Shown: positions 25,336 to 33,995, counted from the stretch's first letter. The stretch is 51,934 nt of DNA from Candidatus Excrementavichristensenella intestinipullorum (GCA_018711685.1 DVHZ01000130.1:1-51934); one strand, 5' to 3'. The notes: a model not told the origin generated them from the letters alone. A program made the numbers and translations.

Positions 25336-27318
25336 TTACAGGCCGAATTGCTGGCGGAACTGCTCCAGGGTGAGCACGGGCACCCCCAGGGCCAGCGCCT
25401 TGTCCAGCTTGCTGCCGGGATTGTCGCCGGTCAGCACATAGCTGGTGCGGCGGGACACCGATCCGGCGGCCTTGCCTCCCAAGTCCTGAATCATCCTTTC
25501 CGCCTGCTGGCGGCTCATGCCCTCCAGGGTGCCGGTAACCACCACGCTCAATCCCTCCAGGGGTCCGCCCTGGGGGACGGCCTGCCATACCGGCTTGACC
25601 CCTGCTTGGGCCAGGGCCTCCAGCTGGGCTTGGTTCTGGGGGTCGGCGAAGAAATCCACGATATTGCCGGCCAGCACCTCGCCCAGGTCCTCGATCTGGG
25701 TGAGTTCCTCCCGTCCTGCCTTGGCCAGCGCCTCCAGGCCGCCGTAGCGCTGGGCCAGCACCCGGGCGGTCTTGCGGCCCACGCCGGGAATGCCCAGGGC
25801 GTAGATATAGGCGTCCAGGGCGGGGGCCTTGCTGTTCTCAATGGCCTTCACCAGGTTGTCCGCCTTCTTGGGGCCGAACCGGTCCAGCCCCGCCAGCTGG
25901 TCCCGGGTGAGGCCGTAGAGCTGGGCGGGCTCGCACACCCCCAGGGCCTGGTACAGCTGCAGGACCGTCTTTTCCGACAGGGTTTCGATGTCCAGGGCGT
26001 CCCGGCTGGCGTAGTGGCTCAGCCGGGCCACGATCTGGGGCTGGCAGCCGTCCCGGTTGGGGCAGAACAGGTTGGCCCCCCTCTCCACCAGGGCGCTGGC
26101 GCAGGCGGGGCAGCGGGAGGGCTTTTCGATTTCCTGCTCCTCCGGCTCAAAGCCCTCCGCCCGGCCCATGATCTCGGGAATCACGTCGTTGGACCGGCGT
26201 ATCCACACCTTGGCCCCCACCCGCACCCGCTTGCGCAGGATGTCGCCGTAATTGTTCAGGGTAGCCCGCTGCACCGTAGCGCCTCCCAGCTCCACGGGCT
26301 CCACGTGGGCCAGGGGGGTCAGCTTGCCGGTGCGGCCCGGGGTCCAGGTTACCTCCAGCAGCCTGGTCTCGGCCTCCTGGGCCTCGAACTTATAGGCCAC
26401 CGCCCAGCGTGGGAACTTGTCGGTATAGCCCAGGGCCTGGCGGGTGGGAAAATCCCATATCTTGATGACCGCCCCGTCGATCAGGTAATCCAGAGCGCCT
26501 CGCTCCTCCTCCACCTGTTCCACCGCCGCCAAAGCGGCCTGAATATCCGGGGCGAATACCTCCCACTGGGATACGGGAAAGCGGTTTTCCCCCAAGAAAT
26601 CCATCATTTCCCCCTGGTTGGCAAAGCTCCTGCCCTCGATGTAGCCCACGTCGTAGAAGCAGGCGCTGAGATGGCGGCTGGCGGTCACCGCCGGGTCCAG
26701 GGCCCGCAGCGCCCCCGCCGCCCCGTTGCGGGCGTTCTTCAGGGGCTCCGGCGCAGTCTTGTTGTATTCCTCCAGCACCGAAAGGGGCATAAAGGCCTCC
26801 CCGTGTACCTCCATCCTGCCCTGAAAGGGGATGGCCAGGGGGATGGAGCGGATGGTTCGGACCTGGGGCAGAATGGCCTCCCCTTCCTCCCCGTTGCCCC
26901 GGGTGGCCGCTTGGACCAGCACCCCGCCCTCGTAGGTCAGGTTGATGGTCAGCCCGTCGAACTTGTGCTCCACCACGAAGGAAAGAGGGGGAAGCTCCGC
27001 CCCCGCCTCCCGTGCCTGAAGCCGCAGTTTCTCCGCCCGGCGGGCCCAGTCCAGCACCGCCTGCTCCGATTGCGCCTTGTCCATGGACCACAGCCGGGCC
27101 AGGTGCCGGTGGCTCTCGAACTGCTTCAAGGGCGGCGCGCCCACCCGATGGGTAGGCGAGTCGGGCAATACCGTCCCGCTCTCCCGCTCCATGGCCGCCA
27201 GCTGGTCGTACATCTGGTCCCACTGCTGGTCGGTGAGGGTAGGCTGACTCAGGGTATAATATTCATAGGCGGTCTGATTGAGCCGGTCCACCAGCTCCCG
27301 CATCTTCTCCAACTCCAA
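25336..27318 (-). CDS. ligA: NAD-dependent DNA ligase
   Basis: LigA seals nicks using NAD. From the TTG at 27318 (660 residues) there are the adenylation domain with the lysine K119 in EHKFDG, an OB domain and a four-Cys zinc finger (CPACAS...CPNRDGC). Helix-hairpin-helix repeats and a C-terminal BRCT domain (~585-660) follow. The TTG start is supported by AGGAGG 9 bases upstream; the first ATG five codons later lies 24 bases from that site. pcrA and a small zinc protein lie upstream, the usual pcrA-ligA neighbourhood. Confidence 0.96.
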   Translation of the reverse strand: MELEKMRELVDRLNQTAYEYYTLSQPTLTDQQWDQMYDQLAAMERESGTVLPDSPTHRVGAPPLKQFESHRHLARLWSMDKAQSEQAVLDWARRAEKLRLQAREAGAELPPLSFVVEHKFDGLTINLTYEGGVLVQAATRGNGEEGEAILPQVRTIRSIPLAIPFQGRMEVHGEAFMPLSVLEEYNKTAPEPLKNARNGAAGALRALDPAVTASRHLSACFYDVGYIEGRSFANQGEMMDFLGENRFPVSQWEVFAPDIQAALAAVEQVEEERGALDYLIDGAVIKIWDFPTRQALGYTDKFPRWAVAYKFEAQEAETRLLEVTWTPGRTGKLTPLAHVEPVELGGATVQRATLNNYGDILRKRVRVGAKVWIRRSNDVIPEIMGRAEGFEPEEQEIEKPSRCPACASALVERGANLFCPNRDGCQPQIVARLSHYASRDALDIETLSEKTVLQLYQALGVCEPAQLYGLTRDQLAGLDRFGPKKADNLVKAIENSKAPALDAYIYALGIPGVGRKTARVLAQRYGGLEALAKAGREELTQIEDLGEVLAGNIVDFFADPQNQAQLEALAQAGVKPVWQAVPQGGPLEGLSVVVTGTLEGMSRQQAERMIQDLGGKAAGSVSRRTSYVLTGDNPGSKLDKALALGVPVLTLEQFRQQFGL

Positions 27319-27443
27319 GGGTCTTTTCCTCCTGTCGGATTCATGGAAATGCCCGGCCCCGCCGGGATGGGCATTTTCCCTCTCTTCGCCGGTTGCCCTG
27401 GGCCCGTCCTTCTCTCCCGCCGGAACCGGTCCCCCTATCGCAG

Positions 27444-27668
27444 TCAAAAACGCCGCAGGGGATGCTGGTAATCAAACGTGACAAGGCCGCATTCCTTACA
27501 GATATAGCCGCGGAAATCCGTACTGGCGTATAGCCTCTTGGCGATCATCACATCTTCCTCGTCCTTGGGATTTAGGAATATTTTGTGCCTGGTTTTATTG
27601 AATGCGATGAGATTGCCCGCCTGCAAAAAACCGGCCTGCATATCCTTTCCGCAATGCCCGCATTTCAT
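27444..27668 (-). CDS. Small two-CxxC zinc-ribbon-like protein
   Basis: This 74-residue protein has a CGHC pair at residues 3-6 and a CKEC pair near residue 57. It resembles a family of short Bacillota proteins of unknown function annotated with Pfam PF20097; that assignment is from memory. The ATG at 27668 has GAGGTG 7 bases upstream and is better than an upstream start nine codons earlier. It lies between pcrA (154 bases upstream) and ligA (125 bases downstream). It probably binds zinc; nothing more can be said. Confidence 0.7.
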   Translation of the reverse strand: MKCGHCGKDMQAGFLQAGNLIAFNKTRHKIFLNPKDEEDVMIAKRLYASTDFRGYICKECGLVTFDYQHPLRRF

Positions 27669-27822
27669 CGCAAAACACCTCGAATCCCATGTCATCTTTC
27701 CTCAATGAGCCCATTTCGCCCCACCGTTCCCTCCCCGGCAGCGGGGCCGCTTGTCCGCCGCCGGGGCCGCCGGTTTATGGGCGCGTCCCGGCGCTAGGAC
27801 CCGCCGCCGGGGCCGGGCCCTC

Positions 27823-30159
27823 TCACCGCGCCTTGACGATGGGGGCGGTGGCCGCAGGAAAGGTGCGCTCTCCGCTCTGGTCGAAGGCCACCGTCACCCG
27901 GGCCTGGTCGCCCACCCCGGTGACCTGGGTGACCACGCCCTTGCCGAAAAACCGGTGCAGCACCCGATCCCCCTGGCTGAACAGCTGCACGCCCTCCACC
28001 TGCCTGGCCGCCGAGGGCACGAAGCCCTTGCGCAGGCCGGGTATGCCCAGGGCGTTTCCGCCTGCCGGGGCCTGGCCGCCCCAGCTCTGGCGCTGGCCCC
28101 GGCCCTGGCCCCTGGCGCTTGGGGACCCGCGCCCCGGAGCAGCCGTCCCTGCTCCATGCTGCCGGGCCCCGGCAGGGCCCGGCCCCGCCGCCCTTGAGGG
28201 CCGCCACTCCGGCCGGGAGGCGCTCCCGGCCCGGAGGCCGGCCTGCTGGATCAGCCGCTGGGGAATCTCCCCCAAGAAGCGGGAGGGGGGATTGCTCTGG
28301 CGCTGGCCAAACAGGGTGCGGCTGTGGGCGCAGGACAGGTACAGCCTTTTCCGGGCCCGGGTGAGGGCCACGTAGCACAGCCGCCGCTCCTCCTCCAGCT
28401 CCTTTTCGTCGTACACCGCCCGGGTAATGGGGAACACGCATTCCTCCATCCCGGCCACGAACACGGCGGGGAACTCCAGGCCCTTGGCGGAGTGAATGGT
28501 CATCAGGGTGAGGGCGCTGTGCTCCTCGGGCATGCTGTCCAGGTCGGTGACCAGGGCCACATTTTCCAAAAAGCCCTCCAGCCCGCCTTGGGGATTCTGC
28601 TGCTGGTACTGGCCCACCGCGCCCACCAGCTCGTCGATGTTCTCCAGGCGCTGCTGGTTCTGGTCGTTCTTCTCCTTCTTGTACTGGTCCAGGTAGCCGC
28701 TGACCTCCAGCACCGACTTAACGAACTGCTGGGGGGTCTGCTCAAAGCGCAGCACCATCAGTTTTTCCAGCACCTGGGCGAACCCGGCCACCGCCAGGGC
28801 GGCCCGGCCTCCCAGCCCGGCCTGCATGTAGTCCATCACCGCCACGTACAGGGGCAGCTGCTGCTCCTGGGCGTAGGCGCGCAGCTTGTCGATGGTGCTC
28901 TCGCCGATGCCCCGCCGGGGCTCGTTGATGATGCGCAGCAGGGAGATGTCGTCGTCCGGGTTCACCAGGGCCCGCAGGTAGGCCACCACGTCCTTGACCT
29001 CCTTGCGGTCGTAGAACTTGAGGCCCCCGTACACCCGGTAGGGAATGCCCGAGCGCACCAGCGCTTCCTCGATGACCCGGGACTGGGCGTTGGCCCGGTA
29101 CAGCACGGCGCAGCCGCCCGGGGACAGCCCCTGGGCCTTCAGGGCGCTCACCTGGCCGCAGATCCACGCCGCCTCGTCCTGCTCGTCCACCGCCTGATAG
29201 TACTGAATCTTCTCCCCGTCCTCGGCCTGGGTCCACAGCGCCTTTTCCTTGCGGCCCTGGTTGTGGGCGATCACCTGGTTGGCGGCGGTGAGGATATTGC
29301 CGGTAGAGCGGTAATTTTGCTCCAGCTTCACCACCTTGGCGTCGGGGTAATCCTTTTCAAAGTCCAGGATGTTGCGCAGGTCCGCGCCCCGCCAGCCGTA
29401 GATGGACTGGTCGTCGTCCCCCACCACGCACAGATTGCGCTTCTGCCCGGCGATCAGCCGCACCAGCTCGTACTGGGCCCGGTTGGTGTCCTGGTACTCG
29501 TCCACCAGCACGTAATCGAACCGGGCCTGATAGCTTTCCAGCACCGGCGGATGCTCGGCGAATAGGGCCAAGGTCTTGATGAGCAGGTCGTCAAAATCCA
29601 GGGCGTCGCAGGCCTTGAGCCGCTTTTCGTAGCCCTCGTACAGCTGATACAGGTTGCGGGTCCTGGGTTGGTCCCGGTCCTGCTGGCTGTCCAGCCACTC
29701 CTGGGGGGTGAGCATGGCGTTCTTGGCCCCGGAGATCACCGTCTTCACCAGCCGGGGCGAGTACTGCTTGTCGCTCAGGTCCATCTCCTTGAGCAGCCGT
29801 TTGATCAGGGTGGACTGGTCGTCGTCGTCGTAGATGGTGAAGGCGCGCTTGTAGCCCAGCTTTTCGATGTCCCGGCGCAGGATGCGGGCGCAGCAGGCGT
29901 GGAAGGTGGATATCCAGGCGTCCTGAGCCGCCTCCCCGCACAGCTGGGCCACCCGGCTGCCCATCTCCCGGGCCGCCTTGTTGGTGAAGGTGATGGCCAG
30001 GATGCGCCAGGCGGGCACCCCCTCCTGGATCAGGTGGGCGATGCGGTAGGTGAGCACCCGGGTCTTCCCCGACCCAGCCCCGGCCAGCACCAGCAGCGGG
30101 CCCTGGGTGGCCAGCACCGCCTCCCGCTGGGGGGGATTGAGCTTCGTCAAATCAAGCAT
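27823..30159 (-). CDS. pcrA: ATP-dependent DNA helicase PcrA/UvrD
   Basis: This SF1A 3'-5' helicase acts in repair and plasmid or transcription-conflict resolution. The 778 residues start MLDLTKLNPPQREAV. Walker A AGAGSGKTR lies at ~26-34; motif II is VDEYQDTN and motif III GDDDQSIYGWRGAD. Motif VI is YVALTRARKRLYL. After ~residue 640 a Gly/Pro/Arg-rich linker leads to the C-terminal Tudor-like domain (GDRVLHRFFGKGVV). The linker is longer than usual. The ATG at 30159 overlaps the yerC stop by 8 bases. Confidence 0.95.
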   Translation of the reverse strand: MLDLTKLNPPQREAVLATQGPLLVLAGAGSGKTRVLTYRIAHLIQEGVPAWRILAITFTNKAAREMGSRVAQLCGEAAQDAWISTFHACCARILRRDIEKLGYKRAFTIYDDDDQSTLIKRLLKEMDLSDKQYSPRLVKTVISGAKNAMLTPQEWLDSQQDRDQPRTRNLYQLYEGYEKRLKACDALDFDDLLIKTLALFAEHPPVLESYQARFDYVLVDEYQDTNRAQYELVRLIAGQKRNLCVVGDDDQSIYGWRGADLRNILDFEKDYPDAKVVKLEQNYRSTGNILTAANQVIAHNQGRKEKALWTQAEDGEKIQYYQAVDEQDEAAWICGQVSALKAQGLSPGGCAVLYRANAQSRVIEEALVRSGIPYRVYGGLKFYDRKEVKDVVAYLRALVNPDDDISLLRIINEPRRGIGESTIDKLRAYAQEQQLPLYVAVMDYMQAGLGGRAALAVAGFAQVLEKLMVLRFEQTPQQFVKSVLEVSGYLDQYKKEKNDQNQQRLENIDELVGAVGQYQQQNPQGGLEGFLENVALVTDLDSMPEEHSALTLMTIHSAKGLEFPAVFVAGMEECVFPITRAVYDEKELEEERRLCYVALTRARKRLYLSCAHSRTLFGQRQSNPPSRFLGEIPQRLIQQAGLRAGSASRPEWRPSRAAGPGPAGARQHGAGTAAPGRGSPSARGQGRGQRQSWGGQAPAGGNALGIPGLRKGFVPSAARQVEGVQLFSQGDRVLHRFFGKGVVTQVTGVGDQARVTVAFDQSGERTFPAATAPIVKAR

Positions 30160-30445
30160 GGTCCTGTTCCAGCCTTTCCAGCACCATTTCATAGCCCCCC
30201 GCGCCGTAGCTCAGGGAGCGGTTTACCCGGCTGATGGTGGCGGTGGACACCCGGGTGCGCTGGGCGATTTCGTTATAGGTGATCTTTTCCCGCAGCAGTT
30301 GGGCCACCTCCAGCCGCTGGGCCAGGTCCTGCATCTCCCGGATGGTGAGCAAATCCTCCAGCAGCTTGTAGCATTCCCCTTCGTCCTGCAGCGACAGCAG
30401 GGCCCGCACCAACCGATCGGTTTGTGGGCTGTGCGACACGCCCAT
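30152..30445 (-). CDS. yerC: YerC/YecD-family TrpR-like DNA-binding protein
   Basis: This 97-residue protein belongs to the Trp-repressor-like YerC family; targets are unknown in most species. The conserved LAQRLEVAQLLRE (~43-55) and the recognition helix STATISRVNRSLSYG (~66-80) are evident. I chose the ATG at 30445, with a GGGGGAG site upstream, over a TTG eight codons earlier. It is upstream of and overlaps pcrA, the same pair seen in Bacillus (yerC near pcrA-ligA). A candidate promoter lies at 30494-30523. Confidence 0.9.
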   Translation of the reverse strand: MGVSHSPQTDRLVRALLSLQDEGECYKLLEDLLTIREMQDLAQRLEVAQLLREKITYNEIAQRTRVSTATISRVNRSLSYGAGGYEMVLERLEQDHA

Positions 30446-30493
30446 GGCTCTCCCCCCCGTTTCTGCCAAATGGCCATGTTTCTTCCTGCCTCT

Positions 30494-30523
30494 ACTTTAC
30501 CACATCAAAGCCCAGTTGCGCAA
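30494..30523 (-). promoter_or_regulatory. Promoter for yerC-pcrA, sharing its -35 with the divergent xpaC promoter
   Basis: On the minus strand TTGCGC (30518-30523) is 18 bases from TAAAGT (30494-30499). The -35 lies in the palindrome TTGCGCAA, which also supplies the -35 of the plus-strand promoter. Confidence 0.5.
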
Positions 30524-30544
30524 GGGAGGGAAGTGTGATAAAAT
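30516..30544 (+). promoter_or_regulatory. Promoter for the xpaC-like gene
   Basis: TTGCGC (30516-30521) and TAAAAT (30539-30544) are 17 bases apart, 33 bases upstream of the GTG start at 30577. It overlaps the divergent yerC promoter at the TTGCGCAA palindrome, so the two probably compete for polymerase. Confidence 0.55.
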
Positions 30545-30576
30545 GTGACCATCTGTTGGAAAGGACGCGGTAAAAC

Positions 30577-31761
30577 GTGGCGAAGGGTGAAAAGTCCTTC
30601 AATCCCCCTTGGGCCCTGATCATCATCATGCTGGCGGCCTTCTGGCCGGTGGGCCTGTACCTGCTGTGGCGCAAGCTGTGCGCCATGCAATCGGTGAACT
30701 CTCAAAAGCGCAACCGGCGCATGACCAACGGCGCGATAGCCATGGTGCTGCTGGGCCTTCTGACGGCCTACAGCTCCCGCCCGGCCACCGGCATCTTCCT
30801 GCTGGCCGGAGGCGCGGCGCTGTTGGCCTACGAATTCTATTTAAAGCGCCGGGACGCCAGGTTCCAGCGCTTCAAGGCCTACCTGGGCGACCGGCCCACC
30901 GCCTCTTTGGAGGATATCGCCAGCGCCATGGGCGTAAGCCCCTCCGCCTGCCAAAACACCCTGGAAGCCATGCTCCAGGAGGGGGTCCTGCCCAAGGGCG
31001 CTTACCTGGACGTGGGCCGGGGGCTGTACGTGCGCCATAGCCGTTACGCCCCCCAGGAGGCGCCGGACCCTGCCCCCCAGGCCGCTTCGGCGCCCAAGGA
31101 TCAGCCCGGCGGCAAGGCGAAATCCGCCGGCCAGGCCGCTCAGGCCTCCGGGGCGGCCCAGCAGGGCGTCCCTTCCCCGGAAGAGATGGAATACCTGGAC
31201 AAGCTGGCCCAATTGCGCCAGGTAAACCAGTCCATCCAAAGCGAAAAGGTGTCCGCCCAGATTGAGCGCATCCAGCATATCACCGGCAACATCTTCGACA
31301 TCGTGGTGGAGCATCCGGAAAAGCGGGGGCAGATCCATACCTTCATGAATTACTACCTGCCCACCGCCCTGAAACTGCTGTGCGCCTACGCCCGGCTGGA
31401 AAAGCAGAAGGTGGCGGGCGAGAATATTCAAAATTCTAAGGAAGCCATTGAAAAGCTGCTGGATCAGTTGGTGTGGGCCTTTGAGCGGCAGAACGACCAG
31501 ATGTTCGCCGCCGACGCCATGGACATTCAGTCCGACATCAAGGTGATGCAGACCATGATGGCCCGGGACGGCCTGAGCCAGTCCGCCCTGGACGGCCGCC
31601 CCTTCGCCCCGCCGGGGGGAGCTTCGCTCCCCCCGGTCCCCCCACACCAGGGGGGCTTCGCCCCCCTGGACCCCCCCCGCCGGGTCACGGCGGCACAGAG
31701 CGCCGCTTCCTCCGCTTTCGTCTCGCGCCCAAGGGCCTACACCGCCTTCCATGGGATTTGA
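30577..31761 (+). CDS. XpaC-family membrane-anchored protein
   Basis: The family is named for Bacillus XpaC (5-bromo-4-chloroindolyl phosphate hydrolysis); its role is unclear, and it often pairs with TelA, which is absent here. The 394 residues start at GTG with AAAGGA upstream. There are two membrane segments (~12-30 and ~48-70), a helix-turn-helix-like block (~95-140), a Pro/Ala linker, and the helical XpaC domain (~205-335: QSEKVSAQIERIQHITG, YYLPTALKLLCAYARLEKQ). From ~residue 346 the frame runs through two GC palindromes and ends in a 50-residue Pro/Ala/Ser tail unlike the family, so the natural end was probably near 345. Confidence 0.75.
   Translation: MAKGEKSFNPPWALIIIMLAAFWPVGLYLLWRKLCAMQSVNSQKRNRRMTNGAIAMVLLGLLTAYSSRPATGIFLLAGGAALLAYEFYLKRRDARFQRFKAYLGDRPTASLEDIASAMGVSPSACQNTLEAMLQEGVLPKGAYLDVGRGLYVRHSRYAPQEAPDPAPQAASAPKDQPGGKAKSAGQAAQASGAAQQGVPSPEEMEYLDKLAQLRQVNQSIQSEKVSAQIERIQHITGNIFDIVVEHPEKRGQIHTFMNYYLPTALKLLCAYARLEKQKVAGENIQNSKEAIEKLLDQLVWAFERQNDQMFAADAMDIQSDIKVMQTMMARDGLSQSALDGRPFAPPGGASLPPVPPHQGGFAPLDPPRRVTAAQSAASSAFVSRPRAYTAFHGI
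31612..31669. repeat. Pair of GC palindromes inside the 3' end of the xpaC-like gene
   Basis: 31612-31636 is an 11-bp inverted repeat with a TTC loop (arms CCGGGGGGAGC/GCTCCCCCCGG). 31647-31669 is a 10-bp one with the same TTC loop (CCAGGGGGGC/GCCCCCCTGG). Both resemble intergenic palindromic repeats but here are translated in frame. A related hairpin lies at 36465-36505. Confidence 0.85.
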
Positions 31762-31786
31762 CAAAGCCCCCGCCTTCGTGTATAAT
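31758..31786 (+). promoter_or_regulatory. Perfect-consensus promoter of the redox cluster leader
   Basis: TTGACA (31758-31763), 17 bases, TATAAT (31781-31786). The -35 includes the TGA stop of the xpaC-like gene. Predicted transcription start is near 31793, giving a ~345-base leader before the first gene at 32139. Confidence 0.85.
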
Positions 31787-31792
31787 AAAATA

Positions 31793-32138
31793 TAGAAGCT
31801 GTGTCCTGCGGTTGGAATCCGGTTTGGCCCGCCTCGCCCTTCAAAATAGATCGGCTGTTTTCACACGACTGACTTTGATTTGGAAGGAACCCTTTCACAA
31901 TCTGATGACGTTGCGTTGAGTTTCGTGACCGATTTTCCCCTTGTGGGAATTCTGAACATCTTCGGGCAGGCGAGCCAATTTTGTGTCATCGGGCAGATGG
32001 AGGAGCGCCTTCATCTGCTTTTTCTGTTTTGCCTTGCCGGGCCGGGCGCCCGGCCTACTGTTTACAACTGGTTCACACTTGGGCCACATGGTTTTGCTAC
32101 ATTAACTCCATTCAATTTGCAACAGGAGGTGCGCAATT
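31793..32138 (+). promoter_or_regulatory. Long 5' leader with internal terminator (candidate attenuator or small RNA)
   Basis: This gene-free stretch lies between the consensus promoter and the TTG start at 32139. It is less GC-rich than its neighbours. It contains a small hairpin TTCCC-cttgt-GGGAA (~31936) and the intrinsic terminator at 31993-32030. A second GC palindrome GCCGGGC/GCCCGGC follows at ~32040-32053, then the ribosome site AGGAGGTG (32124-32131). Small open frames on both strands exist but have no ribosome site or recognisable product. I recognise no known riboswitch class. Either transcription is attenuated before the redox genes, or the first ~237 bases are a separate small RNA. 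Confidence 0.55.
31993..32030 (+). terminator. Intrinsic terminator within the leader of the redox cluster
   Basis: An 11-bp stem (GCAGATGGAGG with CCTTCATCTGC, one G-U pair) and a 4-base AGCG loop are followed directly by TTTTTCTGTTTT. It lies ~200 bases after the promoter and 109 bases before the first start codon. Confidence 0.8.
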
Positions 32139-33905
32139 TTGAAATTTAACAAATCTCTCCGCACGGTTTTCGCCATGGTGCTGATCCTGGCCCTGGCCTT
32201 GGGCCTGCAGGGCCCCGCCTGGGCCGAAAGCGATTTGTACGCCCTGGGCGACACTATGGAGGACTTTACCGCCCAGCTGTGCGACGGCACCCAGGTTTCC
32301 CTGTCCGGCCTGTTGTCGGAAAAGAAGGCGGTGTTTCTCAATTTCTGGGCCAGCTGGTGCGGGCCCTGCGAGATGGAATTCCCCTACATGCAGCAGGCTT
32401 ACGACCAGATGTCCCAGGACATCGCCGTGGTGGCCCTGTCCATTGAGCCCACCGACACCTGCGAGGTGATCCAGCAGTTCAAGGAGGACAACGGCCTGAC
32501 CACCCTGCCCATGGGCCAGGACCCGGGCATCGCCGACCGCTTTGGGGTGGCCGCCATCCCCACCTCGGTGATGGTGGACCGCAACGGGGTCATTTGCTGG
32601 ATGGACGCCGGCGCCATCCTGGAGGCGGAGCCCTTCCTGAACCTGTTCAGCGTGTTCGCCAGCGAGGATTACGATGAACCCTTGCTGCTGGAGGGAATTC
32701 CGGAGCAAATGCCCACGGTGGAAAACCCCTCCGAGGCCGATCTCAGTCAGGCGCTGAACGCCCCGGGCGGCAATCTTGCCTTCTCCAATTCCAGCAATCC
32801 CTTCCACTGGCCCTTCCTGCCGGGAGATGAAGGGGCCAGCGCCAGCGGCGCCGGCAGCGGCGGCACCAGCTGCGTCCAGGTCTCGGTGAACGCCCAGGCC
32901 GGTCAGGCCCTGGCCTTCTCCTATAAGGCCGGTATGTGGGAGGGAATCGACACGCTGCGGGCCCGGGTGGACAACCAGGACGCTTGGTTTTTCTCGGGCA
33001 GCGCCCCGGAATGGACCGTGGGATACATCCCTTTCAGCACCGGCGGCGTCCATACCGTGTCCTTCCTCTTCTCCGACGGCACCCTGGATCCGGATCATTA
33101 CGTCCAGATCAAGGACGTGTCCCTGGTGAATCAAGTGCCGGAAGACCCCCGTCCCCGTACCCTGCCAGGCGGACAAGTGGAAATTCAGCCCCTGAGCCAG
33201 GACGCCAGGCCCGCCGTGGTGGAGATCAGCGGGGACCTGCTGGTGGCCCAGTCCATGGATGTGCTGGTGTACGACGGCAGCGCCCTGTCCCTGCGCCTGC
33301 TGCTGGGCGAAGAGGTGGACCCCAACAAGGCTTTCTTCTTCGATGACCAGAACCTGCGCATGGTGGGCAATCTTCCCTACGACCAGACCGGCTACCTGGT
33401 GGACGTGGAAATCCCCTATGAGGACGGCATCCCCATCTCCTTGACCATGGGTCCTGACTACGACACCAACGACGGCATGGACATGGTCACCCTGTACCAG
33501 AGTGCGCAAGACCTGGATGCCTTCGTGGAGCGCATTCGGAATGAAGCGGCGCTGTACGGCCTGGACATGGATTGCTCCTGGCACTATCTGGATGATCAGG
33601 CCGCACCCGACGCCCAGCAACAGGAGGGCGTTCAAACCCAGATTGCCATCGTTCCCGGAGAGTACACCGTCATCTATACCGACCAGAACGGCGACCCGGT
33701 GCCCGGGGTGATGACCCAGTTCTGCGACGCGGGCACCTGCACCGTGGTGGTATCCGACGAAACCGGGGCTGCCACCTTCGTGGGCGTGGATTTCGCCTAT
33801 GAGGTCCATGTGCTCAAGGCCCCCGACGGCTATGCCCTCCCGGACCAAAATTACCTGATGACGCCCGGCGGCGATGTGCTCCAGCTCACCTTGGAAAAGC
33901 AATAG
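32139..33905 (+). CDS. Secreted TlpA-like thioredoxin-domain protein with C-terminal SpaA-like domain
   Basis: A signal peptide (1-29, cleavage after AWA) is followed by a TlpA/ResA-type thioredoxin domain (~34-165) with W-C-G-P-C (C74, C77), the cis-Pro region AAIPTSVMVD, and a ~320-residue middle region without recognisable similarity. This region has a beta-sandwich-like part (~240-335). The last ~90 residues (~498-588) resemble SpaA/prealbumin-like repeats (G-D-P-V-P-G-V...Y-E-V...A-P-D-G-Y) and contain two further Cys. There is no lipobox or LPXTG. The start is TTG, backed by AGGAGGTG 9 bases upstream. It is first of three redox genes and is likely a thiol-disulfide reductase outside the membrane. 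Confidence 0.8.
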   Translation: MKFNKSLRTVFAMVLILALALGLQGPAWAESDLYALGDTMEDFTAQLCDGTQVSLSGLLSEKKAVFLNFWASWCGPCEMEFPYMQQAYDQMSQDIAVVALSIEPTDTCEVIQQFKEDNGLTTLPMGQDPGIADRFGVAAIPTSVMVDRNGVICWMDAGAILEAEPFLNLFSVFASEDYDEPLLLEGIPEQMPTVENPSEADLSQALNAPGGNLAFSNSSNPFHWPFLPGDEGASASGAGSGGTSCVQVSVNAQAGQALAFSYKAGMWEGIDTLRARVDNQDAWFFSGSAPEWTVGYIPFSTGGVHTVSFLFSDGTLDPDHYVQIKDVSLVNQVPEDPRPRTLPGGQVEIQPLSQDARPAVVEISGDLLVAQSMDVLVYDGSALSLRLLLGEEVDPNKAFFFDDQNLRMVGNLPYDQTGYLVDVEIPYEDGIPISLTMGPDYDTNDGMDMVTLYQSAQDLDAFVERIRNEAALYGLDMDCSWHYLDDQAAPDAQQQEGVQTQIAIVPGEYTVIYTDQNGDPVPGVMTQFCDAGTCTVVVSDETGAATFVGVDFAYEVHVLKAPDGYALPDQNYLMTPGGDVLQLTLEKQ

Positions 33906-33995
33906 TCCCCATGCGGCGGCACGGTTCAGGCCGCCTCGAAAAAGCGGTCCGCCGCCTTGCCCCCGGCAGGGCGGCGGCAAAAAGGAGCCCCGTCC

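Noticed and set aside
31880-32149. Small ORFs in the redox-cluster leader (89 codons plus; 64 codons minus at 31895-32089)
   Set aside because: Neither has a ribosome site or recognisable product, and the plus-strand one runs through the terminator hairpin and overlaps the TTG-started gene. A leader peptide cannot be fully excluded.
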